Shown: positions 23,601 to 31,593 of the stretch, one piece after another | How positions within the stretch are numbered: position 1 is the stretch's first letter | How the letters are laid out: every line of letters begins with the position of its first letter | NCBI GenBank assembly: GCA_036362985.1 | Contig: JAYGXS010000004.1 | Span: 44,229,182-44,293,181 of the forward strand | Reading direction: 5' to 3' | Source of the DNA: Ligula intestinalis | Lineage: Eukaryota > Platyhelminthes > Cestoda > Diphyllobothriidea > Diphyllobothriidae | DNA length: 64,000 nt | Translations under genes and position numbers: made by a program | The notes under the pieces: model-generated | The model's database searches: none | What the model saw: only the letters and a program-made list of their open reading frames with translations | What the model was told of the DNA's origin: nothing

Positions 23601-26390
23601 TTCCTCTTCTTGTCCCGGTTTTGAATCCGCCGAGTTTTCCTAATGTTTTCAAGAATATGCGTGGCCCAGGTAACTGAATAGAAGAAGGTAAAACGTTCTC
23701 TGGGACCAGGGGTTTATTTTTCCGATGTTTTGAACCCTCCCGCGAGCTCATTATCAAGGAACGAAAAATGTACAGCTGACCGTGTATTTAACTCGGTTCT
23801 GCCAGGAGTGACCTCTGCCCTCGATCTGCTCGCGCAGGGACGAGCTTCCCCTGATGGCCGGCCGTCTACGCATTCACACCAGGGCACGGCTTCGACTTCG
23901 AACGCGTGCGAATGCTGGGTAGGTCAGACGACCGAACTTCACGCCTGCTGCAGGAAGCATGGCATTCACCCGCGGATTCAATTAACAGGCGTATCGAGCT
24001 TCCTGATACCTACCTGGTGTTTCGCGAGCAGATCGATGGCAGAAGTCACTTCCGGCAGAACTGAGTTCAATACACGGTCAGCTGTATATTTTTCATTCCT
24101 TGACAATGAGCTCGCGGGAGGGTTCAAAACGTCGGACAAATAAACCCCTGGTCCCAGAGAACGTTTTATCTTCTTCTATTCAGTTACCTGGGCCTCGCAT
24201 ATTCTTGAAAACATTAGGAAAACTCGGCGGATTGAAAACCGGGACAAGAAGAGGAAGGCTTACGCACAACCAACGCTCTAACCACCTGAGCTACGAGGCC
24301 CTATACGAAGTTAACCACCCAGCCTACTGCAATGTATGGAATCAGCTATCAGAGAACGTGTGGAATCCACCAATTCTAATGTTAGCTGTACATTTTAATT
24401 CCTTGACATTGAGCTCGCGGTGGGGGGGGGTTCGAAACGTCGGTCAAATAAACCTCTGGTCCCAGAGAACGTTTTGCCTCTTTTCTATACAGAATTATTT
24501 AAATCTCCTTGTATTAATTACCCTGTTTGCTGTCGTCGTCGTCGTCGTCGTTCTTGTAGGCTGCCAAGGAGAACCAAAAGATCAAGGCTGAGGAAATGGA
24601 GATTGAGGTAGTGGGTAGGAAACGCGCAATCGAAATCGAAGAGCAGGAAATCATTCGTAATGAACGAAAACTGGACAGTACCATTCGACTTCCCGCCGAA
24701 GCGGAGGCCTTCAGAGTGCAGAAGATTGCTGAAGGAGAGCGGTGAGTCTGCTTTATGTTTACTTTTTTTTATAAGCCCTTTTTTGGCCTAAAGTCTTGGT
24801 TTGCGACCCCTGCCCACTCACCCCGTTGTTCTCCTTAAGTTGACGCCCTCTCCCCTCCCTCCCTCCCCCCAACTTTTAACCAAACCAATTGCTTTCTGCC
24901 CGGGATTTTGAACTCATCGTCCCGAAAGTGACAGCAGTAAAACATGTAGTTTTGGCTGAACATTTAAACCAATCAGCGACCTTTGAAAGTTATCGTAGGG
25001 GACGGCAATTCTCATCAAGTGCCTGAACCTTGATCAACTTGCATGTTGTCCTACCTCAAGCTTAAGCAATTAGGTCCGCTGTCGTTTTCAGGCTGGGGCA
25101 AGAACTTCATTTGCACTTATATGTTTCACCCACAAGCACCTCTCGAGAGAGATATAGTCCGGGCACGAGGGGCTTTCTTCTCTTGATGTTTTGGATTGTC
25201 CTTCAGGTTCATCATCAGAGACCTATTCAGTTAATGACAATTGGTGGCACAGGTGTTGCAGTATTTATAGGAGTTACTTGCTAGGCCACTGTATGTTTAT
25301 CACAACTGGCAACTCCCGAGCGCATTGCGGATAGTTCTACACGGTGTGATAATGGTCTAAGTGGCTAGGTGTTGCACATTCTATGCCTATGCACGTCTCT
25401 GTCAAAATTATCGGCTCCTACAAGTGATTTGCTAACCGCAAGGGGATGGAATTCCTCCGTGTGACTTCTTTGGCGACTTGGCTCGTCGACGCTGGTACCA
25501 GGACTATTGGTAATCTGTGAGCCCTCCGCGTATCTAACTTATTTCTCTAGAAAGAGTCTTAACGCCGAATATGGAGTGGGGAGTTCTTTGTGGGTCTTAG
25601 TTTACTGAGGGCCGACCCGTTCGTGGCTCATGCGGAATGTGGCTTTTTTGAGGCAGCAGAAAGGCTCCGACTCCTGCAGCCAGCTGAACTTGAGGCCTGA
25701 ACTTGGCTTGTGTCACTTTCGCGTGCGTCTTAATATGGACAGGGTCAGCGCATGCACACATGAAAAAGTACTACTAATTTCAGCATAGTAGACACGCTCC
25801 TCACCTGTCCTCCTTTCCATATCATGCTCTATTCCTGCTCAATCCTGGTAAATCCGAACCACCCCCTGAATGAGGCCTGCTGTGAGTGGAGTTGGTGACC
25901 AAGTCGCGTGGGGCACGCACAGGGGAGTTGATTATTTTTCACAACCATTGTGCGCCCATGGGTGATCTTCCTGCCGGTTGTTTTTCAATCGAGGCAAGTT
26001 GGGCGTGAGACGAGTTAAATATGGCAACGCAGCCTTTGTGCATCGTCGTATTCGTCCACCAAATTTTTGTCAGGAATGACGTTTATCTGATCGTCAACCC
26101 CGTGCCAAGAAGGATAATTATTTCACCACGATGAATTCCTCGGCGAAGAACTCGTGTCCTTGTACTCCAGTTCAGTTGCCCCGAACGTCTTCCACAGTTA
26201 ACGATTCCAATGCTGGCCCTACATCGATTGAGTTTTTTGTATATGGTGATCACTTAACACTTGCCCCTTGGAAGTTACCTTGCTTCTCATGGATTTGAGC
26301 ATCTTACTCTTTTTGAAACTGTTTTTTGCAACTCCTCTATGGCACATACTGCATTTACACGTTCTGCGACATGTCTTATTGGGTTTATGG

Positions 26391-26427
<37 letters not shown>

Positions 26428-26428
26428 A

Positions 26429-26501
<73 letters not shown>

Positions 26502-26935
26502 NNNNNNNNNNAATGGCTATAGTAAGAGTTATTATGATGAGGCTCATGCCCTTTTTTGTTTTATTGGGTGACTTGTACAGGGCACGCAAGGTGCTGGAGG
26601 CTCAGGCCGCTGCAGACGGTATTCGTGGTATCGGAAACGCGAAAGCCGCAGCTCTTGAGGCAAAGGGTGATGCAGAGGCCGAGGGCCTACTGAAGATGGG
26701 TGAGGCCTTCGCTGAGTTCTCAGATGCTGCTAAACTAAATCTCATCCTCAAGGCGTTGCCCAGTCTCGCTGCAGAGGTTTCTGCCCCATTGGCACGAACC
26801 CAGGAAATTGTCATCCTGGGCGGCAGCGGAGGTAACAACTGTTCAAACCTGGAAGACCTGGGTCGAAATCTCACCAATCTTGCCGGTACTCTGCCTCCTG
26901 GTATTCGTGCTCTCACTGGAGTTGATATTTCCCAG
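5604..26935 (+). CDS. FLOT2: Flotillin-2 gene (partial, six exons identified)
   Basis: Six exons join in frame to about 379 residues that align over their whole length with animal flotillin-2 as I know the family: PRCEDVET, GVAQVKVMT, CEQFLGR, TLEGHLRAILGTL, LVREVAAPDV, MGIEILSFTIKD, GVAEAERDAGIR, RLPAEAEA and a closing LTGVDISQ. Flotillins are membrane scaffold proteins on the cytoplasmic face of lipid microdomains, acting in endocytosis and signalling. Exons 1-3 cover most of the SPFH/PHB domain; exons 4-6 give the Glu/Ala-rich coiled-coil flotillin domain. Coding exons are 5604-5683, 5729-5892, 14156-14359, 22188-22340, 24560-24741 and 26581-26935, with GT-AG introns and matching phases throughout. 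About 50 N-terminal residues (the acylated start) and about 10-20 C-terminal residues are missing, presumably lying upstream and downstream. No stop or frameshift interrupts the exons, so the gene looks functional. Confidence 0.93.
5729..5892 (+). CDS. FLOT2: Flotillin-2 exon b (SPFH domain)
   Basis: The exon completes the split Gly codon and encodes GVAQVKVMTDPEFLSAACEQ, FLGRSVPDIKAT and TLEGHLRAILGTLSVESIYQ. It is separated from the previous exon by a 45-nt intron (5684-5728). The acceptor is TTTTCTAG and the donor is GTGCGT at 5893, phase 0. Confidence 0.93.
6000..6240. repeat. Dispersed SINE-like repeat
   Basis: Contains a GCTAGCCACCTGCGTTCGAT block and a CTTCTTGACACCGGG block followed by a purine tract GAGAAGAGAGAGTGCGGCAG. 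The same series, diverged, is found at 39240-39380. The GTTCGATCCC core looks like a tRNA B box, so a tRNA-derived SINE is possible. A 10-base G run lies at about 6077. Confidence 0.55.
6530..6610. repeat. 81-bp imperfect palindrome
   Basis: GTAACTTGCCATAC at 6530 is matched by GTATGGCAAGTTAC at 6597-6610. The arms continue inward to CTAGCTAAAAGGCC / TTTTTAGCTAG around a centre near 6570. It can form a hairpin of about 35 bp. Inside flotillin intron 2; no coding role seen. Confidence 0.85.
6620..7765. other. Intronic sequence, nothing recognised
   Basis: No coding similarity, RNA gene or clear repeat structure was found in this stretch of the 8.3-kb flotillin intron. Confidence 0.4.
7770..7925 (+). 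repeat. Dispersed repeat (family shared with 16296-16510)
   Basis: Shares ACAATCATCAGG, GCTAGTGTTGA(C/T)TGCG and GGTGGTGGCAGCTGCTT in order with 16296-16510, and part with 27330-27430. Probably a short non-autonomous element or PLE terminal sequence. Confidence 0.65.
8229..8700 (-). mobile_element. Penelope-like element fragment (GIY-YIG end)
   Basis: The minus strand encodes THLVDTNEAFQVVYGKPANF and GLRQRMLATAEA (8465-8300), nearly identical to the C-terminus of the PLE at 36001-37977. Further upstream on the same strand, 8700-8520 matches its AFPAANLRVL linker and its GIY-YIG core, with small deletions and frameshifts. It is a 3'-terminal fragment of the same PLE family, in the opposite orientation to the nearly intact copy. 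Confidence 0.85.
8885..9260 (-). mobile_element. LINE reverse transcriptase fragment
   Basis: The minus strand reads LLTGLAYADDITSL (about 9110-9070), then FGDLQFLVSRVNEVVNRSD with stops. The YADD box followed by a DLQ..VSRVNE helix is typical of non-LTR reverse transcriptases. Upstream on the same strand, WFIKIFNNGS may be the preceding part. Short, broken and intronic. Confidence 0.6.
9261..10125. other. Intronic sequence, nothing recognised
   Basis: No homology seen. Around 9880-10040 there is a run of loosely repeated AGGGTT/GGGCTAGGG-like motifs, resembling a decayed telomere-like or G-rich simple repeat. Confidence 0.35.
10126..10342. repeat. 31-bp minisatellite, seven units
   Basis: Seven consecutive 31-bp units, each starting TTCTACTATAG (or a one- or two-base variant) and most continuing to a CTATCGGTG-type end. 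All units keep exactly 31 bp, with point differences only. Confidence 0.92.
10343..13700. other. Intronic sequence, no gene recognised
   Basis: Open frames of up to 122 codons exist (for example 12326-12694 minus and 13168-13512 minus), but none resembles a known protein and several overlap on both strands. I see no RNA gene. Confidence 0.35.
14120..14150 (+). repeat. CT/C tract at the exon c acceptor
   Basis: A (CT)n run followed by ten or so C residues and CTCCTGTCCGCAG; it serves as the polypyrimidine tract of the flotillin acceptor at 14155. Confidence 0.8.
14156..14359 (+). CDS. FLOT2: Flotillin-2 exon c (SPFH end / coiled-coil start)
   Basis: This 204-nt, phase 0-0 exon encodes DRDQFAALVREVAAPDV, MGIEILSFTIKDLYDKVEYL and GVAEAERDAGIR. 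The acceptor CGCAG follows a long CT/C tract (about 14120-14150); the donor is GTAAGC at 14360. It contains an internal perfect donor-like GTAAGT at the Val-Ser codons (about 14202). Confidence 0.95.
14710..14860 (+). repeat. Left inverted arm around a PLE fragment
   Basis: Read on the plus strand, this matches the reverse complement of about 15640-15775, including GACTTGGGTATG / GACTTGGGCATGATG, CGGCC..CGGCTCCCT, AGACGCATTCGCC and CAAACTGAGT(T/C)TCAGC blocks. The arms flank the PLE C-terminal fragment at 15090-15620 and may be inverted pseudo-LTRs. Confidence 0.75.
15090..15620 (+). mobile_element. Penelope-like element fragment with GIY-YIG domain
   Basis: The plus strand encodes, over two frames, KNGYPCNSVNRRMRKR (from about 15140), then MKPKCPLPGH, QSKYFGETGRLLRMQIVEHA, ANSQIAPHSTRPSHILKR and finally SHELLQPWFTGPQSI (15580-15620). 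YFGETGRLLRMQIVEHA is the YIG half of a GIY-YIG nuclease, and the HSTRPSH..F pattern is its second half. This is a different PLE subfamily from those at 36 kb and 42 kb. The RT part is missing. Confidence 0.85.
15640..15775 (-). repeat. Right inverted arm around the PLE fragment
   Basis: Inverted copy of 14710-14860 (blocks listed there), starting directly after the PLE C-terminal coding remnant. Confidence 0.75.
16296..16510 (+). repeat. Dispersed repeat inserted in the hAT remnant
   Basis: Relative of the sequences at 7770-7925 and 27330-27430. It contains TTTATTATGTACAGAACTCC, GCTGTCCCAGGTGGCGGTGG and GGTGGTGGCAGCTGCTTAAG. It may extend downstream toward about 17230, where no other identity was found. 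Confidence 0.6.
17313..18100 (+). pseudogene. hAT transposase (ZBED/FAM200-like), inactivated
   Basis: It begins MAKRKRD then an in-frame stop, then a partial zinc-finger-like segment (YAVCLICNDKITSMKRSD). An internal deletion joins this to a 155-residue open stretch (17455-17919) with DMTKHLDQLNVKLQGTGNTL and FVNKLEIFIMDLE, the central domain of ZBED/FAM200-type hAT transposases. A further segment after the stop has MWVNKSKLLN..L and a LQPEDQLLIKTLNA tail. The C-terminal dimerisation domain is absent. Non-functional. Confidence 0.8.
18230..20420. other. Intronic sequence, no gene recognised
   Basis: A 138-codon minus-strand frame at 18876-19292 and shorter frames are present but resemble nothing I know. 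No repeat structure was noted. Confidence 0.35.
20424..21940 (+). mobile_element. Tc1/IS630-type DNA transposon
   Basis: The left end has TTCATTTATATAGACCCCTG then TATGCATTTATAT (20431-20463). The right end (21857-21940) carries inverted copies of the same unit, TATATAAATGCATAC and CAGGGGTCTATATAAATGC, repeated about four times in tandem. A broken transposase lies between. A GC-rich insert (about 20465-20765) separates the left end from the transposase. Confidence 0.8.
20830..21775 (+). pseudogene. Tc1/IS630-type transposase, frameshifted
   Basis: The N-terminal part has a helix-turn-helix-like region (IPLKRIGEILNLPYSTVKRI, from about 20868). Then follow SEREIVQELGILQVPTSQST and MIFLDEAGFSRHTETLW (first Asp region, about 21250). 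After a frameshift come VVAHRMYDGAVNRTLLAEFF and LVMDNVKFH (second Asp, about 21510). After another comes YLPAYSPHLNPIEQFFSIVK (Glu, about 21620). The order and spacing fit a DDE transposase. At least two frameshifts and several stops make it inactive. Confidence 0.85.
22020..22085 (+). repeat. Possible tRNA-like/SINE fragment
   Basis: CCCGTATCTCAGCTGG has the form of a tRNA D arm / A box, followed by CATCCGCCTAGTTCTAAGG, which can fold (CCGCCT with AGGCGG). No clear B box follows. Confidence 0.3.
22188..22340 (+). CDS. FLOT2: Flotillin-2 exon d (coiled coil)
   Basis: This 153-nt, phase 0-0 exon encodes EAECHKKMMDTKFEADGSIA, DSKRKFELLQAEYQQEVN and MAESELAYTLQ, the charged coiled-coil part of flotillin. 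The acceptor is CTTGTAG, the donor GTAAGC at 22341. Confidence 0.94.
22341..23476. other. Intronic sequence
   Basis: Intron between flotillin exons d and e. No protein or RNA similarity was recognised before the foldback at 23477. Confidence 0.4.
23557..23634 (+). repeat. tRNA-derived SINE head (left arm)
   Basis: CGTATCTCAGGTGGTTAGAG is a tRNA A box / D arm, and GGTTTTGAATCCGCC about 40 nt later fits a B box / T arm. It is a pol III-type promoter layout; the rest of the cloverleaf is imperfect, so a SINE is more likely than a working tRNA. Confidence 0.65.
24223..24301 (-). repeat. tRNA-derived SINE head (right arm)
   Basis: Inverted copy of 23557-23634. On the minus strand, CGTAGCTCAGGTGGTTAGAG is a closer match to a tRNA D arm, and GGTTTTCAATCC serves as the B box. 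Confidence 0.65.
24385..24485 (+). repeat. Third, partial copy of the foldback inner segment
   Basis: TTCCTTGACATTGAGCTCGC, CGTCGGTCAAATAAACC and GGTCCCAGAGAACGTTTT repeat, in direct orientation, the segment at about 24090-24175 of the right arm. It contains a run of nine or more G residues. Confidence 0.85.
24531..24552 (+). repeat. GTC trinucleotide repeat at the exon e acceptor
   Basis: About seven TCG/GTC units directly before TTCTTGTAG, replacing a normal polypyrimidine tract. Confidence 0.85.
24560..24741 (+). CDS. FLOT2: Flotillin-2 exon e (coiled coil)
   Basis: This exon encodes AAKENQKIKAEEMEIEVVGR, KRAIEIEEQEIIRNERKLDS and TIRLPAEAEAFRVQKIAEGE, ending in a split Arg codon (phase 2). 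The acceptor TTCTTGTAG sits directly behind a GTC trinucleotide repeat; the donor is GTGAGT at 24742. Confidence 0.94.
24742..26390. other. Intronic sequence between exons e and f
   Basis: No protein similarity. It holds one hammerhead-like tail (25181-25223) and then unassigned sequence up to the AGT microsatellite. Confidence 0.4.
25181..25223 (-). ncRNA. Degenerate hammerhead-like motif
   Basis: On the minus strand: GGTCT, CTGATGA, an 18-nt insert, then CAAAACATC in the place of a CGAAAC(G)TC box. Same layout as 38139-38180, with a mutated GAAA box. Probably the tail of a decayed PLE-related repeat and unlikely to be active. Confidence 0.35.
26391..26501. repeat. AGT/TAG trinucleotide microsatellite
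   Basis: About 36 units, interrupted once by AGAAGT and once by ATTAGT, running into the assembly gap. Confidence 0.97.
26502..26511. other. Assembly gap (10 N)
   Basis: Ten Ns inside or at the edge of the AGT repeat. The repeat length here is unknown. Confidence 0.99.
26581..26935 (+). CDS. FLOT2: Flotillin-2 exon f (EA-rich C-terminal domain)
   Basis: The exon completes the split Arg and encodes ARKVLEAQAAADGIRGIGNA, the EAKGDAEAE heptads, GEAFAEFSDAAKLNLILKAL, APLARTQEIVILGG and RALTGVDISQ. It is 355 nt. The acceptor is TTGTACAG, the donor GTAAGT at 26936, phase 0. An open frame runs on upstream through the AGT microsatellite (a poly-Ser artefact), but homology starts only at 26581. The terminal exon is not identified. 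Confidence 0.94.
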
Positions 26936-29900
26936 GTAAGTAGCCGGGACTAGTTTTTGTTCTTTACCTGCCTCTCAAGATAAGCTTAATTTTTCCTACT
27001 CCGACCCCTCTTCCAAACCCTGTGGTGTTCACTTGGTAAAAACTAATTTCCTTCGTAAAAGGACCTGGACATCTGTAGTTTTCACTTTATGTTTACTTCA
27101 GTTACTTTTTAGGGCCCTGCTTATCTGTCGTCCACTGCCGATCACGGTGATCTTGAATAGGCTGGTTGTCAATCTTACAAGTTTTTTCCTATTTTTGTCG
27201 TTAAATAAGTGTTTCCTTTGTCTCGTCGTATCGGAACACACAATGGGGTACCTGTTATAACGGTGACAACTGACGTTTGTCACCATCGTATTACGCCCTG
27301 TTGAAATCCCCGAGGGAGAACATAATAAGAAAGGCATAATTCTGGAATCCACCCGGAGGAGAGTTTATTGTGTACAAAACCCGAAGGAGCTGTCTCGGGT
27401 GGCTGTTGCCGCTGGTTGATCTCCAGCGCGCTCTTTGTCCCACCTCGGGGGGCAAGCCCCGGCATTGGGAGCGGACTAGAGTGCCCTTGCTGTCCGCGTG
27501 TGTGATGCAGCTCTGCCTGTGTCAGGGATAACACTGTCTTATAAGAGAGTGTAAAGTGCGCATTCGCCTGTAGTCTGATTGACGCATTGGGACAACTGCG
27601 ACCAGTAGCGCGCGCGAGCAAGCGCGTGCATCTGTGTCCTCTCCAGAGGTTAAAGTCATCTCGCGTGGACAGTCATCACCTGTATGCGGTCAGAGCTAAC
27701 AAACAAAGACACTTGGCTAGGCTCGACGCCTCAGGAAAGCCTCCAAATGTCGCTAGCACTTGGTCAGGCTACCGTTCTTACAGTAAAGGTGCACTCTTCC
27801 GAACCCGATGCCGAATACTTTTCTTAACGACTTTGTTGGCCCGCAGCGATTTTAAACTGCGTCGAAGCAGATACAGGTAATTATACCGACCGTTATCATA
27901 CGCTCGAATTTGTCGACCTTTTAATCTGCCGATGAAGTGTGAGGACGATCTATCGCGGCCACCTGCATTTTTTCACTTGTGCAAGGTGAGCTACGTCGGC
28001 TTAAGCTGCAAGCGCATATGAAAAATTTATCATTAGTCGTTAGTCGTCTCTGTTCGACAGAATATCAATCCAGGTAAGGAGCTGGGCTGCGTAGACCAAA
28101 TGGTGAAGGCTGGCGTCTGACCTGTCCTCAAGACGGAACGCGCTGAACTGTTCAGCGGGAGCAGATGCTTGTGCTCCTAACCATTCATCTACTCGAGGCT
28201 TATCCCTTACACCACTACTAGTGCAGACGTTCAAAATCATCAAAAACGAGTCAACTGCGATTTGCATGAGTTCCATAGTGATGAATATCGTCAAGATCTA
28301 TGCAGATAGTTTTGCCGGTAAAGACAAGGGCCTCGACTACTAGCCGCGATACGGCTGCTGTCAAGGCCCGAGACATGAGACCCTAGCCAGAGTGGACTGA
28401 GTAAGTTCCGTTATTAATCGATGAACTTTCAGCAACGGGTGTCGATTCGAAGATCCTAATAATCCATCACAAGGGTTTTCCTGAAAGTTTATGAGTCTGG
28501 CGTCTTCAAAGAAGAAAATATGCAGGGCTACGGAAAGCGCAGCCATAGGTATTTTTGGTAAGTGTTTGCGGATCAAACTGTTTTTAAAGTCGACAGAAAT
28601 GAAGTTTATCTCGGTCAGTCAGACTGGCCCTTACCGATCGCTTTACGGGACATCCTCGTTTTTTCGTACCTTGGGACCCAATCTAGAGTGTTGTAACGGG
28701 GGCCAAATACTGCGTTATCGCTGTCTACGTTACACCTTGTGTGAGCCCTCAAGGAAGAACGCGAAAAGAAGTAAACTAAAGTAGAAGTCTTCGAGAAACC
28801 TAGTACGGCATACAACAAGCGAACAGTACAAGGTTGGACCAATTAGATGGTGATCACAAGTACGATGTGGCTTCATTGGCTGGATGAGTCATGAGAGTTG
28901 GCGTATTAGTCTACCGCTTGGCATGAGCTGGGCGCAGCTGTGTCACACAATGTATTTTGTGTGTATGGGCGCGCCGATTGTCTGGCTTGCGTTAGGTTCC
29001 TGCGCTGGCCGTGCTGTGCACGTCGTCATATGCATTCTAAGTGGGTGGATCGGCGGTCTCGCGTGGAAACGCCTCGTTAGGGTGGCGTGCACTTTGAGTT
29101 AAGCTGGGTCCTAACATAGAGTCCCGCTAAAAACTGCACAGCGGCTAGTAATATAGGCAGAATAACATTAGAAGCAAAGGCAAGGAAAACTGGGGTGGAC
29201 ATTTCTTGTTTTTTTGGCAGTTGGCAACCAGCCATACCAAATTTCAGGTTTTGTGACTTCTGATGCTCGAACCCGCGGCTTTGCTCTAAGCTAGCCACTG
29301 CTGTCAATCCAGTTTGGAGCCATCGCAGGGTCTCCTGCCTTTGAGCAGTCAACTGCACATTTTCCTCATCACGACGCGTTTCGCCTGACGGGCCAATCCG
29401 GTCCATCCTAAGGCTGGAGGTTGGATGGCAGTAATACGGTCGTTGTGCACTCCCATCCCACTTCCAATTTCTCTCTTTAAAGTCGCCTTGGTGCATGAGG
29501 ACAAGTTCGCGTGTGGCACATGTTATTGAGTCGTTTAGTTCTGCCAGTCATTGCACACTCCTCTCTCTCTCTCTGTCTCTCCTCATCCTAACACGGTGGG
29601 CACGGTGCATTTTCAGCCTTTGGATGGGGCTGGAATGGAGTTTGGTGTTTGCCTTCGTTGTGAAGATCTACAACCTTATAGCAGCTCATCTGACGATTTG
29701 ATTGGTGACGTGTTCTGCAGAAATTCAAAGATCACTGTAGATAAGACACTGGCAAAGGAAACACCCAAGTCATAAATTCGCTGGGTTACGTACTCCCGTC
29801 TTCTAACCTTAACCCTAATCTTCCTGGAATTTAGCACAAAGACACCTTTATACTGAGGGAAGGGTCACTTTCCTTACCATATGTTGTATCCAGGTGAGGA

Positions 29901-30310
29901 ATAAGTCATTAACAGGACGATAGACACATGCTCGAGCATATCCTAGGGGGCTAGAAAACAAAGTTGATTATCTATTTGCATTAAAGTGGTTTAAAAAGTC
30001 ACTGAGTTTTCGTTCTGCGGGGTGATTACGTAGTGTTTTTGACTCTGATGCCACCGTTCCTACCAGCATCTGTTTGCCGCGCTTTCGGCAGCCATAATTT
30101 TGGTAGGTGCCTGTCACACTGTCTCCTGTAGCCGCATTTTCTGCACAGGACATGTTTGCCCCGTGTACTGAGACGAACATTTACCACATTGAATTCCACA
30201 GACTGTTGACCGTGTCATTTAACTGTGTTTGCCCCCCCTTCCCCTAAATTGTTTCATTCTGTGGTTATATACAAGTATCTACCTTTTACTGACCGGGAAA
30301 GTTCTGTACT
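26936..30310. other. Intron or 3' flank of flotillin-2; no gene recognised
   Basis: The last flotillin exon (a short tail after LTGVDISQ) should lie in or beyond this stretch, but I could not identify it. A member of the repeat family seen at 7770 and 16296 lies at about 27330-27430. A 139-codon minus-strand frame (29077-29496) resembles nothing I know. Confidence 0.4.
27330..27430 (+). repeat. Dispersed repeat, third copy
   Basis: GAGTTTATTGTGTACAAAAC, GCTGTCTCGGGTGGCTGTTG and CCGCTGG match in order the segment at 16350-16415. Confidence 0.55.
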
Positions 30311-30314
30311 ACTA

Positions 30315-30844
30315 CAGTAGTCGCCGGTTATTAAGCCCACGGTTAATAGGCCCAGCCGCGTATTAAGCCCAAATCAGCTGGGGACGGAATTTTACATAGC
30401 AAAATCCGCCAAATAATAAGCCCAGTCGCTGGCTACAATTTCCAGTTTGCCAACAGGATAGAGTGAGATTCTCATCCCTTTACACTGCAACGTGGTCTAC
30501 AGGCATCAGGTTTCACAAAATTCGACGATTTCTTGTGCCTGGAGAAGGACATCAAAGAGCACTTGCGAGTGAAGTTTCCTCTAAAACACCTGACACTAGA
30601 CCGCTTTTTTAAACGCGTCGCAAATCATTTTTTGTTGGTTTTTGTTATTACGTAAAATACAGATAAACAGCATTCTTTTCTTGTACATAACCAAGCTTAA
30701 CACATAATACAGTACGTGTGTAATGTATAGTGCCTATCCTGCGTTTGCTAATCAAGAACTAGGACTCTCCGGTTAGTGTGCCCGCCGCTTATTAAGCCCA
30801 ATTTGGTCTGGGTCCGAGGTGGGCTTACTAACCGGCGACTACTG
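30315..30844 (-). mobile_element. TA-flanked MITE, copy 2 (inverted, longer)
   Basis: Termini CAGTAGTCGCCGGTTATTAA and the complement ending GGCGACTACTG, flanked by TA (30313-30314, 30845-30846). The body is the reverse complement of 4544-4936, with an extra segment of about 130 bp (around 30450-30610) absent from copy 1. The longer copy is likely closer to the parent element. Confidence 0.88.
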
Positions 30845-30849
30845 TACTT

Positions 30850-31590
30850 TCATAGTTAAATCCGACCTTTATTTGTTCACTGGACTTAAATCAAATTGAC
30901 CTCTGGTAGTCTGCGCGTTGCACACAGTCCGATACTTTACTTCGATGAAACTCCTATGCTACCCCGTAACTCGCCAATTTGTTTTTCATCTGCCTTTGTC
31001 TTTTAGTGTCTCGGTAAAATTCCAGGAGCTACAACTGCCTGATACTCACCTGTTCTCGATTACACGGAAAGGAATATCAAAAGTATTGCTTATCTTCCAT
31101 TGGCTACTGTGTTATTCTTTTCCAAGTCTGTTGTTCTTGGCTTCCTGCAGAAATGCTCTTTTGATGAAATGCTTTGCTTATCTTTTGTGACGAGACCTAG
31201 AAGGCTGCAATCCTTTATTTACTCGTTTTCAGGCCCGCATTGTAATATTCCTGTTATTTTAAATTTTTGCTATTATTTTCGCCTCCGCAGTGAATTTGCC
31301 TTACCTAAGCAAAAATTCCTGTACAATTGGAATATTTGTTTATGATTAGTAAACCCTACAATCAACAAGCGTCGTTCTCTACCGTCTTCTCAAATGGTAG
31401 CTGATTAGACCAGTATGGAGAACTTGTCAGTTTACAGTCGAAGAGTGTTTACCTTTGTACTAGGTCGAGCTTCAGCGGTATTGTTTCTTGATGAACTGTG
31501 GGTAGGATGCTTATTGCCAGTAACAAGGCATTGGTCGATTTTTACGACTTTTGACTTGCTCCGCGAGTGAATCGTCATTTGAAGCGCGTT
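30850..31590. other. No gene recognised
   Basis: Several 80- to 90-codon plus-strand frames without similarity to known proteins. Confidence 0.35.
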
Positions 31591-31593
31591 TCG

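Larger units (their letters stand above)
23477..24380. mobile_element. Foldback element with 0.36-kb inverted arms
   Basis: The left arm (23477-23834) and right arm (24021-24380) are near-identical inverted copies around a spacer of about 186 bp. Shared blocks include CAGAATTGGTGGATTCCACA, GGTGGTTAGAGCGTTGG and CGATCTGCTCGCG. Each arm contains a tRNA-like SINE head. Arm identity looks above 90 percent by eye, so the structure is young compared with other repeats here. It ends 180 bp before flotillin exon e. Confidence 0.9.

Noticed and set aside
23557..23634. A functional tRNA gene
   Set aside because: A and B boxes are tRNA-like, but the acceptor and anticodon arms do not pair well and the sequence is part of a repeated foldback arm. 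Called a SINE head instead.
26261..26580. Poly-Ser (and on the other strand poly-Leu) open frame through the AGT repeat
   Set aside because: It is the translation of a microsatellite and a gap. Flotillin homology begins exactly at the acceptor 26580/26581.
29968..30180. Minus-strand peptide resembling a retroviral-type Gag zinc knuckle (CRKCGYRRQC in one frame)
   Set aside because: The CCHC spacing is incomplete and no Gag, protease or RT lies nearby.
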